Of a stretch of DNA of 64,000 bases, positions 16,238-26,838 are shown in pieces. The notes under the pieces are model-generated. The model did not search any database and was not told the DNA's origin. It saw only the letters and a program-made list of their open reading frames with translations. Position numbers and translations under genes: made by a program. Numbering within the stretch: the stretch's first letter is position 1; each line of letters starts with the position of its first letter. Source of the DNA: Nevskia ramosa DSM 11499 (lineage in GTDB: Bacteria > Pseudomonadota > Gammaproteobacteria > Nevskiales > Nevskiaceae); assembly GCF_000420645.1 (NCBI RefSeq), contig NZ_ATVI01000006.1, positions 248,001 through 312,000 of the forward strand, read 5' to 3'.

Positions 16238-16765
16238 ATGATTCGAGACGTCTTACGGATGGGCGATCCGCGGCTGCTGGAAGTTTCGGCAGCCGTCACT
16301 GCGTTCGGCACGCCTGAACTTCGGGCGCTGCTGGTCGACATGCAGGACACCATGGCCTCGCTGAACGGCGCTGGCCTTGCCGCGCCGCAGATCGGTGTCG
16401 GCCTGCGCGTGGTGATCTTCGGCGTCGAGCACAACGAGCGTTATCCGGATGCCGAGGATGTGCCGTTCACGATCCTCTGCAACCCCGTACTGACGCCGTT
16501 ATCGGATGAGCAGGAAGACGGCTGGGAAGGCTGCCTCAGCGTGCCCGGCATGCGCGGCCTGGTGCCGCGTTACACGCGCTTGCGCTACAGCGGCTGCGAT
16601 GAGAACGGCGTGGCGATCGAACGCGAAGTCTCGGGCTTTCACGCCCGAGTCGTGCAGCACGAATGCGATCACCTCGACGGCATTCTCTATCCGCAACGCA
16701 TTCGCGATCTGCGGCAGTTCGGCTTCACCCGCGAAATCTTCGGCGAGGATCAAGCCGACGATTAG
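16238..16765 (+). CDS. def: Peptide deformylase
   Basis: Removes the formyl group from the N-terminal methionine of nascent proteins. All three signature motifs are present: [16 protein letters not shown] (metal-binding Cys) and QHECDHLDG (HExxH, two metal-binding His and catalytic Glu). At 175 residues the length is normal. The gene is separate from any fmt, so this may be a second deformylase. Its stop overlaps the end of the convergent AraC-type gene by three bases. Confidence 0.96.
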   Translation: MIRDVLRMGDPRLLEVSAAVTAFGTPELRALLVDMQDTMASLNGAGLAAPQIGVGLRVVIFGVEHNERYPDAEDVPFTILCNPVLTPLSDEQEDGWEGCLSVPGMRGLVPRYTRLRYSGCDENGVAIEREVSGFHARVVQHECDHLDGILYPQRIRDLRQFGFTREIFGEDQADD

Positions 16766-17712
16766 CTGCCGGCTTGTCTGAAGATCGGCTGCGCCTGCGT
16801 TTCCGCACGTGGCGGCGCACCGAACAGCCGGCGATATTCGCGGCTGAACTGCGAGGGGCTTTCGTAGCCGACGCGATGCGCGGCAACCGCCGCTTCGCAG
16901 CCATCCGACAACATCAAGCGCCGCGCTTCCTGCAGCCGCAATTGTTTCTGGTATTGCAGCGGCGACATCGCGGTCACTGCCTTGAAGCGGTGATGCAGCG
17001 CCGACACGCTCAAGTGCGCGGCATCGGCCAGTTCCTCGATCCGCAGCGGCTCGGCATAGCGTGATTTGAGCAGCGCGATGGTGCTGGCAATGCGCTGCGC
17101 CTGACCATCGGCCGCGCAGAGTTCGCAGAGCTGCTGGCCGAGTTCGCCGGTCAGCACGCGGTAGTGGATTTCGCGCAGCGCCAGCGGCGCCAGCACCGCC
17201 GCTTCCTCGGGCGTATCGAGCAGGCGCACCAGGCGCAGCACGGCATCGAGAAGTTGTGCCGAGGTCGAGGCCAGGAACAGTGCGCGGCCACCGTTGCGTG
17301 GGGCCGCGCTGGCTGCCGGCACCGGGGTCTGGCGCAGCAGTTCGTTGACCTGATTGGCGTCGATATCGAGGCGCAGGCAGAGATAGGGCTTGGCGACGGT
17401 TGCTTCGATGACGTTGCCGACCACCGGCAGGCTCATCGACACCACGAGATAGTTGAGCGGATCATAGACATAGCGTTCGGCGCCGAGCATCGCCTGCTTG
17501 CTGCCCTGGACGACAACGCAGATCGACGGCTCGTAGACCGTCGACAGCGGCTGAGAAGGCTCGCTGATGCGCATCATCGAAAAACCGGGAATGCCCGGAT
17601 CGTTGACGCCTTCGAGCGGCGTGCGGCGCATCATCCGGTCGGCCAGCTCGGCCTGCTGGGCTTCGAGCCCGAAGCTCGCTGGATGGATTCTCGCCGTGGT
17701 CTGGTCAGGCAT
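16762..17712 (-). CDS. AraC-family transcriptional regulator (AraC_N type)
   Basis: A 316-residue regulator with the start at [10 protein letters not shown] (17712). In-frame extension to 17871 runs through the divergent promoter and is not used. The N-terminal half (about 30-180) matches the AraC_N family seen in regulators beside oxidoreductases, with segments such as [15 protein letters not shown]. The C-terminal two-HTH domain contains [20 protein letters not shown] and [21 protein letters not shown]. It is divergent from an aldo/keto reductase 177 bases away and probably regulates it. Confidence 0.88.
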   Translation of the reverse strand: MPDQTTARIHPASFGLEAQQAELADRMMRRTPLEGVNDPGIPGFSMMRISEPSQPLSTVYEPSICVVVQGSKQAMLGAERYVYDPLNYLVVSMSLPVVGNVIEATVAKPYLCLRLDIDANQVNELLRQTPVPAASAAPRNGGRALFLASTSAQLLDAVLRLVRLLDTPEEAAVLAPLALREIHYRVLTGELGQQLCELCAADGQAQRIASTIALLKSRYAEPLRIEELADAAHLSVSALHHRFKAVTAMSPLQYQKQLRLQEARRLMLSDGCEAAVAAHRVGYESPSQFSREYRRLFGAPPRAETQAQPIFRQAGS

Positions 17713-17888
17713 GGGTGTTGTCCCGCTGTTGAACGTGGCCGGATTATGCGCTGCGGTTTTGGCGAATCTGCGGCGTCGAACAGCCCCGTGCAGGATCAGG
17801 CAAGGATGCGCCAGCATCGGGCTAACGCAGCACTGCATCGCGCTCCCAGACTGTGCCGGCAGCTTCCCCAAACGTCTGGAGCAATCCG

Positions 17889-18902
<1,014 letters not shown>

Positions 18903-18957
18903 GCTTCAACTTGAAGTCATGACGGCGGGCGAAGCCGGGCGCGGGCAGCCGATGAAC

Positions 18958-18966
18958 TGCGATAAT
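18958..18966 (+). promoter_or_regulatory. Extended -10 promoter element TGCGATAAT before ubiE
   Basis: TGC plus GATAAT matches an extended -10 (TGn-TATAAT). It ends just after an upstream ATG at 18965, so transcription would start near 18973. This favours ATG 18995 as the ubiE start. The same nine bases occur upstream of yibN and the glycosyltransferase operon. Confidence 0.4.
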
Positions 18967-18994
18967 GGCCACGACCCGACTTCCCCCGCCGCCC

Positions 18995-19762
18995 ATGGCC
19001 CAGCAAGACGAACGTAACCCGCGCGGCACCACTCACTTCGGTTTCGAGCAGGTGGCGGTCGGCGACAAGCAGAAACGAGTCCGCGAAGTGTTCTCGTCGG
19101 TCGCGAGCAAGTACGACGTGATGAACGACTTGATGTCGTTCGGCATCCATCGCCTGTGGAAGCGCTTCGTCATCGATCTCGCCGGCGTTCGCAGCGGCGA
19201 GAAGGTGCTCGATCTCGCCGGCGGCACCGGCGATCTGGCCCGCGAATTCCGCAAGCTGGCCGGCACTCGTGGCCTGGTCACCCTGGCCGACATCAATGCC
19301 GCGATGCTGGGTCAGGGTCGCGCGGCTCTTGCCGACAAGGGCGTCGTCGACGTGCCGCTGGTTCAGGCCAACGCCGAATGCCTGCCGTTCGAGGACGGCA
19401 GCTTCGACTGCATCACCATCGCCTTCGGCCTGCGCAACGTCACCGACAAGGACAAGGCCCTGGCCTCGATGCGCCGCGTGCTGAAGCCCGGCGGCAGGCT
19501 TCTCGTCCTCGAATTCTCCAAGCCGCAGACTGCGCTGCTGACCAAGGTCTATGACCAGTACTCGTTCAAGCTGCTGCCGCTGATGGGCAAGCTGGTGGCC
19601 AACGATGCGGACAGCTATCGATACCTCGCCGAGTCGATCCGCATGCATCCGGATCAGGACACGCTGAAGGGGATGATGGAAAACGCCGGCCTTGCGCGCG
19701 TGCAGGTCTACAACCTGACCGGCGGAATCGTCGCCGTGCATCGCGGTTATCGCCTCGACTGA
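18995..19762 (+). CDS. ubiE: Ubiquinone/menaquinone biosynthesis C-methyltransferase UbiE
   Basis: A SAM-dependent C-methyltransferase of ubiquinone (and menaquinone) synthesis. Motifs are [27 protein letters not shown] motif [13 protein letters not shown], and [11 protein letters not shown]. The start at ATG 18995 (255 residues) gives the usual short lead before THFGF; an in-frame ATG at 18965 would add ten residues but lies in the likely promoter. ubiJ begins one base after the stop, and ubiB follows, in the conserved ubiEJB order. Confidence 0.96.
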   Translation: MAQQDERNPRGTTHFGFEQVAVGDKQKRVREVFSSVASKYDVMNDLMSFGIHRLWKRFVIDLAGVRSGEKVLDLAGGTGDLAREFRKLAGTRGLVTLADINAAMLGQGRAALADKGVVDVPLVQANAECLPFEDGSFDCITIAFGLRNVTDKDKALASMRRVLKPGGRLLVLEFSKPQTALLTKVYDQYSFKLLPLMGKLVANDADSYRYLAESIRMHPDQDTLKGMMENAGLARVQVYNLTGGIVAVHRGYRLD

Positions 19763-19763
19763 A

Positions 19764-20384
19764 ATGCCGGCTCCTGCCCTTGTTTGCGCGACCGTCGAAG
19801 TCGCGCTGAACCGCTACCTGCGCCTGGAGCGCAGCGTGCTCGATGACTGCGCCGCACTCGAAGGCAAGTCGATCGCGCTCGAAGCGGCCGATCTCGGCTG
19901 GATCTTCGTGATCGAACCGATCGCGACCGGCGTGCGGGTCAGCAACATCGCCGAGGACGAGCCGGATGTCCTGGTCTCGGCACCGAGCTTGCGACTGATG
20001 AAGCTGGCGCTGAGCACGGTCAGTGGCCGCGAAGGCCTGCCGACCGGCCTCGAAGTGGTTGGCGATACAGAGCTGCTGAATCGCTTCAATGCGCTGCTGA
20101 CCAAGGTCGGTTTCGACCCCGAGGAACTGGTTGCGAAAGTGATCGGCGACGGCGCGGCGCATCGGCTGGTCGGCGGGCTCAAGGGCCTGTTCGGCTGGGG
20201 TCGCACGGCGGCGGATCGCCTGAGCGTCGACGCCGCCGAATATCTCACCGAAGAAAGCGAAGACCTGGCCCGCGCGGCCGATGTCGAGGAATGGATGGAT
20301 AGCGTCGACCAGTTGCGCGAAGGTGCGGATCGCTTCGAGGCGCGTCTCGCGCGGCTGGAACAGCAGCAGAGCAAGACCTCGTGA
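19764..20384 (+). CDS. ubiJ: Ubiquinone biosynthesis accessory protein UbiJ (SCP2 domain)
   Basis: A 206-residue UbiJ protein. The N-terminal half is an SCP2 lipid-binding domain, and the C terminus is a coiled coil ([20 protein letters not shown]). UbiJ with UbiK organises the soluble ubiquinone-synthesis complex and binds polyprenylated intermediates. It lies between ubiE and ubiB, and its TGA overlaps the ubiB GTG start as GTGA, so translational coupling is likely. Confidence 0.93.
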   Translation: MPAPALVCATVEVALNRYLRLERSVLDDCAALEGKSIALEAADLGWIFVIEPIATGVRVSNIAEDEPDVLVSAPSLRLMKLALSTVSGREGLPTGLEVVGDTELLNRFNALLTKVGFDPEELVAKVIGDGAAHRLVGGLKGLFGWGRTAADRLSVDAAEYLTEESEDLARAADVEEWMDSVDQLREGADRFEARLARLEQQQSKTS

Positions 20385-22000
20385 TCAAGGCAACGCCGCG
20401 CCTGTGGGCGATCTGGAAAGTCACGCGTCGCTACGGCCTGTCCGAGTTCTGGGGCGGCAAGCCTTCGTCGGACTCGCGCCCGCGTGGCGAGCGTCTGCGG
20501 CTGGCGCTGCAGGAACTCGGGCCGGTGTTCATCAAGTTCGGCCAGGCGCTGTCGACGCGGCCGGACATCGTGCCGGTCGACGTGGCGACCGAGCTGGCCA
20601 AGCTGCAGGATCAGGTCGAGCCGTTTCCCGGCGCCGAGGCGCGGGCGATCATCGAGCGCTCGCTTGGCAAGCCGATCGCCGAGCTGTTCCATGAGTTCGA
20701 CGAAACACCGCTGGCTGCTGCCTCGGTTGCCCAGGTGCACACCGCGCGGCTGAAGCCGCAGGACGACGGCGATCCCGGTTTCGAAGTGGTGGTCAAGGTA
20801 CTGCGCCCGGGCGTCATGGAGCGGGTCGAGAAAGACGTGGCGCTGCTGCGCGCGCTGGCCGAATTCGCCGAACGCTGGCATCCGCTGGGCAAGCGTCTGC
20901 GGCCGCGCGAAGTCGTCGCCGAATACGAGAAGGTGATCTTCGACGAGCTGGATCTGATGCGCGAAGGCGCCAACTGCTCGCTGCTGCGCCGCAACTGGCT
21001 GGGCTCGGAGCTGATCTATCACCCGATCGTGTTCTGGGATTTCACCCGCAGCAATGTGCTGGTGATGGAGCGCATCCACGGCGTGTCGCTGCGCCATCTC
21101 GATCAGCTGCGCGAGATGGGCGTGAACTTCCAGGTGCTCGCCGAGCGCGGTGTGGAAATCTTCTTCAAGCAGGTGTTCCGCGACAATTTCTTCCACGCGG
21201 ACATGCATCCCGGCAACATCTTCGTCGACGTTTCCGACGTGCGGAAGCCGAGTTATCTGGCGGTCGATTTCGGCATCGTCGGCCAGTTGTCGCCGGCCGA
21301 TCTGCGCTATCTCGCCGAGAACTTCCTGGCCTTCTTCAATCGCGATTACCGGCGCATCGCCGAGCTGCATCTGGAGTCCGGCTGGATTCCGGCGGATGTC
21401 CGCGCCGAAGATTTCGAGAGCGCGATCCGCACCGTCTCCGAGCCGATCTTCGGCAAGCCGATCAAGGACATTTCCTTCGGTGTCTTCCTGCTGCGCCTGT
21501 TCGAGATCGCGCGGCGCTTCAACTACCAGGTGCAGCCGCAACTGGTCCTGTTGCAGAAGACCTTGCTGACCACCGAAGGCCTCGGCCGCCAGCTCTATCC
21601 CGAGCTTGATCTGTGGAAGACCGCGAAGCCGATCATGGAGCAGTGGATGTGGAACCGGATCAATCCGGCCGCCACCTTCGCGCGGCTGCGTAAGGAAGGG
21701 CCGCAGCTGGCTGAAGCGCTGCCGGAACTGGCGCAGAACGCGATGAAGTTTCTCGCCAAGGGCGGCGCGCTGCCGAGTCACACGCTCGATGCCTCGGGTG
21801 TCGAAGCGCTGCGCAGCGAGCTGCGCGCCTCGACCCGGAAAAGCCTGCATGCCGCGATCGGCGGCACTGCTTGGGTAGCGGGTGTGGCGCTCTACGGCAT
21901 GGCCTCGCTGAACGCGGCAACGCCATCTACCTCAGTGGTAGTCGCCAGCCTGCTGTTCGCCGGCGTCGGCCTCTGGGGCTGGGTGCGAGCGTTCCGCTGA
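20381..22000 (+). CDS. ubiB: Atypical kinase/ATPase UbiB for ubiquinone synthesis
   Basis: A 539-residue UbiB/ADCK-family protein, starting at GTG 20381. Family marks are KFGQ in [14 protein letters not shown] (residue 52 on), the Ala-rich loop [11 protein letters not shown], the catalytic [14 protein letters not shown] and the metal-binding VDFGIVGQL. Two hydrophobic helices at the C terminus anchor it to the membrane. It supports ubiquinone synthesis by ATPase activity rather than protein phosphorylation. A DUF4112 gene starts two bases after its end. Confidence 0.96.
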   Translation: MIKATPRLWAIWKVTRRYGLSEFWGGKPSSDSRPRGERLRLALQELGPVFIKFGQALSTRPDIVPVDVATELAKLQDQVEPFPGAEARAIIERSLGKPIAELFHEFDETPLAAASVAQVHTARLKPQDDGDPGFEVVVKVLRPGVMERVEKDVALLRALAEFAERWHPLGKRLRPREVVAEYEKVIFDELDLMREGANCSLLRRNWLGSELIYHPIVFWDFTRSNVLVMERIHGVSLRHLDQLREMGVNFQVLAERGVEIFFKQVFRDNFFHADMHPGNIFVDVSDVRKPSYLAVDFGIVGQLSPADLRYLAENFLAFFNRDYRRIAELHLESGWIPADVRAEDFESAIRTVSEPIFGKPIKDISFGVFLLRLFEIARRFNYQVQPQLVLLQKTLLTTEGLGRQLYPELDLWKTAKPIMEQWMWNRINPAATFARLRKEGPQLAEALPELAQNAMKFLAKGGALPSHTLDASGVEALRSELRASTRKSLHAAIGGTAWVAGVALYGMASLNAATPSTSVVVASLLFAGVGLWGWVRAFR

Positions 22001-22001
22001 G

Positions 22002-22487
22002 ATGGCCCGCCCGGTGAAGGAGATGGCCGAAGGCCCGTCGCCCGAGCAGATACGCGAACTGGTCGCCTACTGCGACAAGGCCGCGTGGTGGCTCGACGAC
22101 TGCCTGACCGTGCCCGGCACCCGCTTCCATTTCGGGCTCGATGCGATCACCGGCCTGATTCCGTTTGCCGGCGACTTACTGGCGGCTGGTGTTTCGGTGC
22201 TGACCATCACTCGCGCCGCCCGCATCGGCGTGCCGCGCAAGGTGCTGATGCGGATGGGACGGAACGTCGCGATCGATTTCGCCGGCGGCCTGATTCCAGG
22301 CATCGGGGATGCCTTCGATGCGGTATTCAAATCGCACCGTCGCAACTTCGCACTGCTGTACAAGGAATACGCGCCGATGCTCGCGCCGATCGGCGTGCGA
22401 CAGCGGGCGCCGCTGTGGCTGCGGGTGGGTGGCGCGCTGATGGTCGCGGCGATCGGCTACGGTATCTGGCACTGGCTGCTGCGCTGA
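22002..22487 (+). CDS. DUF4112 membrane protein
   Basis: A 161-residue protein with the DUF4112 core GLDAITGLIPFAGDLLAAGVS and NVAIDFAGGLIPGIGDAFDAV, and a C-terminal membrane helix (about 142-158). The family is a small conserved membrane protein of unknown function. It lies directly behind ubiB and ends before a strong terminator, so it is probably the last gene of the ubiEJB unit. Any part in quinone metabolism is only suggested by position. Confidence 0.85.
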   Translation: MARPVKEMAEGPSPEQIRELVAYCDKAAWWLDDCLTVPGTRFHFGLDAITGLIPFAGDLLAAGVSVLTITRAARIGVPRKVLMRMGRNVAIDFAGGLIPGIGDAFDAVFKSHRRNFALLYKEYAPMLAPIGVRQRAPLWLRVGGALMVAAIGYGIWHWLLR

Positions 22488-22508
22488 TTCCGATCGGCGG
22501 CACCAATG

Positions 22509-22545
22509 AAAAACGCCGGCCAGAAACTATCTGGCCGGCGTTTTT
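22509..22545. terminator. Bidirectional terminator between DUF4112 and ctpA
   Basis: A perfect 15-base stem (22509-22523 with 22531-22545) and a 7-base loop, with five A on the left and five T on the right. It can terminate both converging transcripts. Confidence 0.92.
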
Positions 22546-22565
22546 CGTTACAGCCGCTCAGCGCT

Positions 22566-23945
22566 TCAGCGGTTCTGCGTGATGCTCAGACCCTTCAGCA
22601 AGGTCAGCGCTTCATACAGCTCGTAATCATTGACCGGCAGATCGGCGACATTGATCGGTTCGTCCTTCTTGACGTCCTTGTCCTTGCCCTTGTCGCCTTC
22701 CTTCTTTTCGTCCGTCTTGCCTTCCTTGCCCTTGTCCTGGGCCTTGATCTCTTCCGGCTTGGCATTCGGGTTGTCGAGGCGACCCTTCAGGTCGGCCTCA
22801 TGCACGCCTTCGCCGAATTCCGAGGGATCGAGCTTCGACACCTTGAACGGCTGGATGGTGACGTCCGGGACGATGCCTTCGGCCTGGATCGAGCGGCCGC
22901 TCGGCGTGTAGTAACGCGCCGTGGTGATCTTGATCGCCGAGTCGTTGTTCAGCGGCAGGATGGTCTGCACCGAGCCCTTGCCGAACGTCTTGCTGCCGAT
23001 CAGCACGCCGCGCTTCTGATCCTGTAGCGCGCCGGCGACGATTTCCGCGGCCGAAGCCGACCCACCGTTGACCAGCACCACCAGCGGCTTGCCATCGAGC
23101 GCATCGCCGACCGACGCATCGAACTCGCGGGTCGAATCGGCATCGCGGCCCTTGATGCTGACGATCGCGCCCTTGTTCAGGAATTCGTCGGAGACATCGA
23201 CGGCGGCAGTCAGAAGGCCGCCCGGGTTGTTGCGCAGATCGAGCACCAGGCCTTTCAGCTCGCCGGCCTTCTTCAGCTTGGCGAGTTCTTCGGACAGATT
23301 CTTGCCGGTCGTCGCGGTGAACTGCGAGATGCGGATGTAACCGAAGCCCGGTTCGATCGAGCGACCGCGCACCGAGGCAACCTTGATGTAGTCACGCTTC
23401 AGTTCCAGCACCAGCGGCGCCGGTGCGTTCTCGCGGATCAGGGTCAGCACGATCTTGGTGCCCGGATCGCCGCGCATCTTCGAGACGGCGTCCTGCAGGG
23501 TCAGGCCCTTCACCGGCGTGTCATCGATCTTGACGATCAGATCGCCCGCCTTGACGCCGGCTTTCGCTGCCGGCGTGTCGTCGATCGGCGACACCACCTT
23601 GACCAGACCATCCTTCAGCTGCACCTCGATGCCGAGGCCGCCGAACTTGCCGGTAGTCGAAGCGTTGAGGTCCTTGTATTCCTCCTTGTCGAGATAGGAG
23701 GAATGCGGATCGAGGCCGGACAGCATGCCGCGGACCGCGTTCTCGAGCAGGGTTTCATCCTTCACCGGCTCGACGTAATCGCTCTTCACGCGATTGAGAA
23801 TCTCGACGAAGGTCTGCAGATCCTTCAACGGCAAGGTTTCAGCCGGTACCTGCTTTTCGGCGAACACGCTATGGGTCAGCGTGGCGCTGACGCCGAAGAC
23901 GACACCAGCCAGCAAGGCCAGGGAAACGCGGGTCGATGAGGACAT
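22566..23945 (-). CDS. ctpA: C-terminal processing protease CtpA (S41 family)
   Basis: A 459-residue periplasmic S41 serine protease. It has a signal peptide (about 1-29), a PDZ domain (about 85-165) with [19 protein letters not shown], and the Ser/Lys catalytic core [18 protein letters not shown] plus [11 protein letters not shown]. The C terminus is a highly charged Lys/Glu/Asp-rich tail with [18 protein letters not shown]. Such proteases trim or degrade periplasmic proteins, including peptidoglycan hydrolases. It lies downstream of envC, an activator of cell-division amidases, in a conserved order. Confidence 0.95.
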   Translation of the reverse strand: MSSSTRVSLALLAGVVFGVSATLTHSVFAEKQVPAETLPLKDLQTFVEILNRVKSDYVEPVKDETLLENAVRGMLSGLDPHSSYLDKEEYKDLNASTTGKFGGLGIEVQLKDGLVKVVSPIDDTPAAKAGVKAGDLIVKIDDTPVKGLTLQDAVSKMRGDPGTKIVLTLIRENAPAPLVLELKRDYIKVASVRGRSIEPGFGYIRISQFTATTGKNLSEELAKLKKAGELKGLVLDLRNNPGGLLTAAVDVSDEFLNKGAIVSIKGRDADSTREFDASVGDALDGKPLVVLVNGGSASAAEIVAGALQDQKRGVLIGSKTFGKGSVQTILPLNNDSAIKITTARYYTPSGRSIQAEGIVPDVTIQPFKVSKLDPSEFGEGVHEADLKGRLDNPNAKPEEIKAQDKGKEGKTDEKKEGDKGKDKDVKKDEPINVADLPVNDYELYEALTLLKGLSITQNR

Positions 23946-24056
23946 GAATTTACTTCTTATGGAGGGATGTACAACGTTTTTTTGAATGTATCACAGCACC
24001 TTCAGCAGACCCCGGCCGCGCCGCTTCGTTCAGCCGGGAGGCAGTGCTGGTCCGCT

Positions 24057-25274
24057 TCAAGGGCCAAGCCAGTCGCGTGGGTCCTGCGGCTCGGTCCCGC
24101 GCCGCACTTCGAAGTACAGGCCGCTGCGCTCGTAGCCGCCCGTGTTGCCGACTGCCGCGATGACTTCGCCGGCGGCAACCTGTTCGCCGGCGGCCGTGGC
24201 CACCGTTGCGTTGTGGCCGTACAAGGTGAAGAAACCCTTGTCGTGCTCGATGACCACGATCAGGCCGTAACTCGACAGCCAGCCGACATAGGCCACCCGC
24301 CCAGCAGCGCTGGCCCGCACCGGCGCGCCTTCGCTGGCCGCAATCCACAGGCCTTTCCAGAGCAGGCGACTGTCGCTCTTGCTGTCGCCGTAATTGGCCA
24401 GGATGTTGCCGCGCAGCGGCCAGGCCAGGACGCCGCGCATCTTCGGAAAAGGATTCTTCGAGCCGGACGGCCTGGCCGGTGCCGGCACGGCTTTCAGCGC
24501 TTCGCGCAGCTTGCCGAGCAGCGCCTGGATTTCCTTCTCGCTGCTTTGCAGCGCCTTCACCTTTTCGCCCGCGTCGGCAATCTTGGCGTCGAGTGAGGCC
24601 ACCGCCTTCTTGCGTTCGTTGCGATCGTTTTCCAGTTCGGCCAGCGCGCGCTGGCGCGTGGTCTGCAGCTTTTGCAGCGCGGACCGCTCGGTCTCGACCT
24701 TGGCCTCTTCGGCGCTGACGGCGGCGATCTCGGCGTTGATCTCGTCCATGTTCCGGGCGCTGGCCCGGTTCAGGTAATCGAAATAGGTCAGCAAGCGGCC
24801 GATGCGATCCGGCTCTTCCTGGCTGAGCAGCAAGGCGGTCGAGCCGCCCTGTCCGGCGACATAGGCCGAACGCACCTGGCGCGCCAGACGCTCGCGGGCC
24901 TGGACCAGCCGCGCCTCGGCTGCCGCCCGGCTGGCCTGCGCGGCGCGCAGACGCGCGTCTTGCTCCTCGACCTCGGCGGCGAGCTTCTTCAACTGCGCCT
25001 GTGATTCGGCGATCTTCCGCTCGGCGGTTTCCACCGCTTGCCGCTGCGTGCTCTGGGCGCTGCGATCACGGTCGATGCTCTGATTGGCAGCGCCGATCTT
25101 GGCCCGCACCCGGTTCAGATCCTCTGAACCAGCCTTGAGTTTGGTGGCGGTGTCGTTGGCGGCTTCGAGCGGCGCCGACACGGCAAACGCGAGCAGCAGC
25201 CCGACGGCAACAGCGCGCAAACGAGACCAGCAAAAGGCTGCCTTCAAAGGGGTTCGGCTTTCCGGGGGTGGCAT
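24057..25274 (-). CDS. envC: Murein hydrolase activator EnvC (degenerate LytM domain)
   Basis: A 405-residue exported protein, start at MPPPESRTPLK (25274). In-frame extension to 25832 would overlap the whole divergent yibN gene. A signal peptide ends near LEAAN, followed by a long coiled coil (about 40-270) and a LytM domain. Active LytM enzymes have an HxGxD zinc motif; here the place reads WKGLWIAA, so two ligands are gone while TLYGHN remains. That is the pattern of EnvC, which activates amidases AmiA/AmiB at the septum instead of cutting murein. ctpA follows 111 bases downstream. Confidence 0.93.
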   Translation of the reverse strand: MPPPESRTPLKAAFCWSRLRAVAVGLLLAFAVSAPLEAANDTATKLKAGSEDLNRVRAKIGAANQSIDRDRSAQSTQRQAVETAERKIAESQAQLKKLAAEVEEQDARLRAAQASRAAAEARLVQARERLARQVRSAYVAGQGGSTALLLSQEEPDRIGRLLTYFDYLNRASARNMDEINAEIAAVSAEEAKVETERSALQKLQTTRQRALAELENDRNERKKAVASLDAKIADAGEKVKALQSSEKEIQALLGKLREALKAVPAPARPSGSKNPFPKMRGVLAWPLRGNILANYGDSKSDSRLLWKGLWIAASEGAPVRASAAGRVAYVGWLSSYGLIVVIEHDKGFFTLYGHNATVATAAGEQVAAGEVIAAVGNTGGYERSGLYFEVRRGTEPQDPRDWLGP

Positions 25275-25278
25275 CGGG

Positions 25279-25287
25279 TGCGATAAT
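25279..25287 (+). promoter_or_regulatory. Extended -10 promoter element TGCGATAAT before yibN
   Basis: An exact copy of the element seen before ubiE. It predicts a transcription start near 25294 and lies between the divergent envC and yibN start codons. No recognisable -35 hexamer is present. Confidence 0.4.
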
Positions 25288-25325
25288 CCCAGAGCAACAC
25301 CCCCTTGTTCAAATGCGCGCCTCCC

Positions 25326-25754
25326 TTGACCGACCAATTGCTGACCTTCGTGCAGGCTCACCTGCTCCTGTTTCTCGCCCTCGCGCTGGCCAGCGCGGCG
25401 CTGATTGCCAATGAAGTGCATGGCACCCTGCAGGGCGGCAAGCGTCTGGCGCCGAAGGACGCCGTGCGCCTGATCAACGACCGCGATGCGCTGGTCATCG
25501 ATGTGCGACCGCCGGCGGACTTCAAGAAAGGCCATCTGCTCAACGCGCTGAACCTGCCGCTGGCGAAGCTCGCCGAGCGCGCCGCCGAGATCGGCAAGGA
25601 CAAGGCGCGGCCGGTGATCGTCTATTGCGCGCTCGGCTCCAGCCAGAGCGAAGCGGCGGCCAGCCTGCGCAAACTCGGCCATACCGAGGTCTATCTGTTG
25701 CGCGGCGGCCTGAACGGCTGGATGAGTGCCAGCCTGCCGGTCACCGCGAAATAG
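25326..25754 (+). CDS. yibN: Membrane-anchored rhodanese-like protein YibN
   Basis: A 142-residue protein with an N-terminal membrane helix (about 9-25) and a rhodanese domain. The active-site loop is VIVYCALGSSQSEAAASL with a cysteine at its head. The start is taken at TTG 25326, which gives the usual short lead before the helix. An in-frame TTG at 25305 is possible and would add seven residues. It heads the conserved yibN-grxC-secB-gpsA order. It is probably a sulfurtransferase-like or membrane-biogenesis factor, and its substrate is unknown. Confidence 0.88.
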   Translation: MTDQLLTFVQAHLLLFLALALASAALIANEVHGTLQGGKRLAPKDAVRLINDRDALVIDVRPPADFKKGHLLNALNLPLAKLAERAAEIGKDKARPVIVYCALGSSQSEAAASLRKLGHTEVYLLRGGLNGWMSASLPVTAK

Positions 25755-25818
25755 AAGCCATCCAGCTCTCCCCAAAAGCGTCGCAATGGCCGCCGCACAC
25801 CGGCGCGAGGTTCTTCCG

Positions 25819-26076
25819 ATGAAGCCGGTCACCGTCTATTCGACCCGCATCTGCCCGTACTGCATGCTCGCCAAGCGTCTGCTCGGCAACAAGGGCGTGA
25901 GCTACCAGGAAATCATGGTCGACCAGAATGACGCCCTGCGTGCCGAGATGATGCAGCGCTCCGGCCGCCGCACCGTTCCTCAGATCTTCATCGGTGACCG
26001 TCATGTTGGCGGCTTCGACGATCTCGCCGCGCTGGACCGCGCCGGCCAGCTCGATCCGCTGCTGCGCGAAGCCTGA
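25819..26076 (+). CDS. grxC: Glutaredoxin 3
   Basis: An 85-residue glutaredoxin starting at ATG 25819; longer in-frame starts overlap yibN. The dithiol active site is CPYC (12-15), followed by the glutathione-binding TVPQIFIGDRHVGGFDDL. It reduces disulfides with glutathione in the cytosol. It lies between yibN and secB as in other gammaproteobacteria. Confidence 0.96.
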   Translation: MKPVTVYSTRICPYCMLAKRLLGNKGVSYQEIMVDQNDALRAEMMQRSGRRTVPQIFIGDRHVGGFDDLAALDRAGQLDPLLREA

Positions 26077-26150
26077 ATCGCAGGCAGCTGCTTCGCATTA
26101 CCGCATCACACCCGCAACCTGCCTCCACCGTCCGCACGATCATTGAATTC

Positions 26151-26663
26151 ATGAGCACTCCGAACCCGGTTCCGCCGTCCGTCCCCACCGTCGAAGACGC
26201 CCCCGCCCGTCAGGTCTTCCTGCAGCGCCTGTTCCTCAAGGACGCCTCGCTGGAAATGCCGAACGCGCCACGCATCCTGACCAACGAGACGCCGCCGGCG
26301 ATCGACGTGCAGGTCGGCACCGCGATCGACATGCTCAACCCCGGCATCTTCCAGGTCATGCTGCAGGTGACGGTCACCGCGAAGATCGGCGAAGAGACCG
26401 CGTTCCTGGTTGAAGTGCATCAGGCCGGCATCTTCCAGCTCGCCAACTTCCCGGACGGCGGCGAACTGCAGCACGTGCTGGCTGCGTACTGCCCGAGCGT
26501 GATCCTGCCGTTCGCCCGCGAAGCGATCGCCAACCTGATCGGCCGTACCGGCTATCCGCCGGTGATGCTGCAGCCGATCAACTTCGACGCGCTGTACGCC
26601 CAGCACCTCGCTCAGCAGGCCGCGAACGGTGCCAATGGCGCGGCGCCGACGACGGTGCAGTAA
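26151..26663 (+). CDS. secB: Protein-export chaperone SecB
   Basis: A 170-residue SecB, the tetrameric chaperone that keeps preproteins unfolded and hands them to SecA. Typical segments are FLQRLFLKDASLEMPNAP, FQVMLQVTVTAK, FLVEVHQAGIFQL and ILPFAREAIANLIGRTGYPPVML. The C terminus is shortened and Ala/Asn-rich. It is followed by a duplicated gpsA start region and then gpsA. Confidence 0.96.
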   Translation: MSTPNPVPPSVPTVEDAPARQVFLQRLFLKDASLEMPNAPRILTNETPPAIDVQVGTAIDMLNPGIFQVMLQVTVTAKIGEETAFLVEVHQAGIFQLANFPDGGELQHVLAAYCPSVILPFAREAIANLIGRTGYPPVMLQPINFDALYAQHLAQQAANGANGAAPTTVQ

Positions 26664-26700
26664 ACCCGCCAGCACAGCCCAAGCTCTCAGGAGCGGCGGC

Positions 26701-26838
26701 ATGTCGGAGCAAATCCCGGTTGCGGTTCTGGGCGCTGGCGCGTTTGGTACCGCGAGGGACGTCCGAGCCCTGCGGCCGGCGCAGCCAGCCGCCAAGGCGA
26801 GTGGCGTCCAGGCCAGCGCAAGGGAACGGCATGTCTGA
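26701..26838 (+). pseudogene. Diverged duplicate of the gpsA 5' end (45-codon remnant ORF)
   Basis: ATG 26701 opens a frame whose first 18 codons read MSEQIPVAVLGAGAFGTA, against MSEQTPVAVLGAGAFGTA for the intact gpsA at 26831. Eleven of the 18 codons differ, ten of them synonymously. After codon 18 similarity stops and the frame continues with 27 unrelated codons to TGA at 26838, eight bases inside gpsA. An AGGAG-like site precedes it, so it may still be translated and coupled to gpsA. It is best read as a leftover from replacement or duplication of gpsA. Confidence 0.8.

Noticed and set aside
25275-25832. N-terminal extension of envC.
   Set aside because: It would overlap all of yibN antisense. 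The signal peptide begins at 25274.
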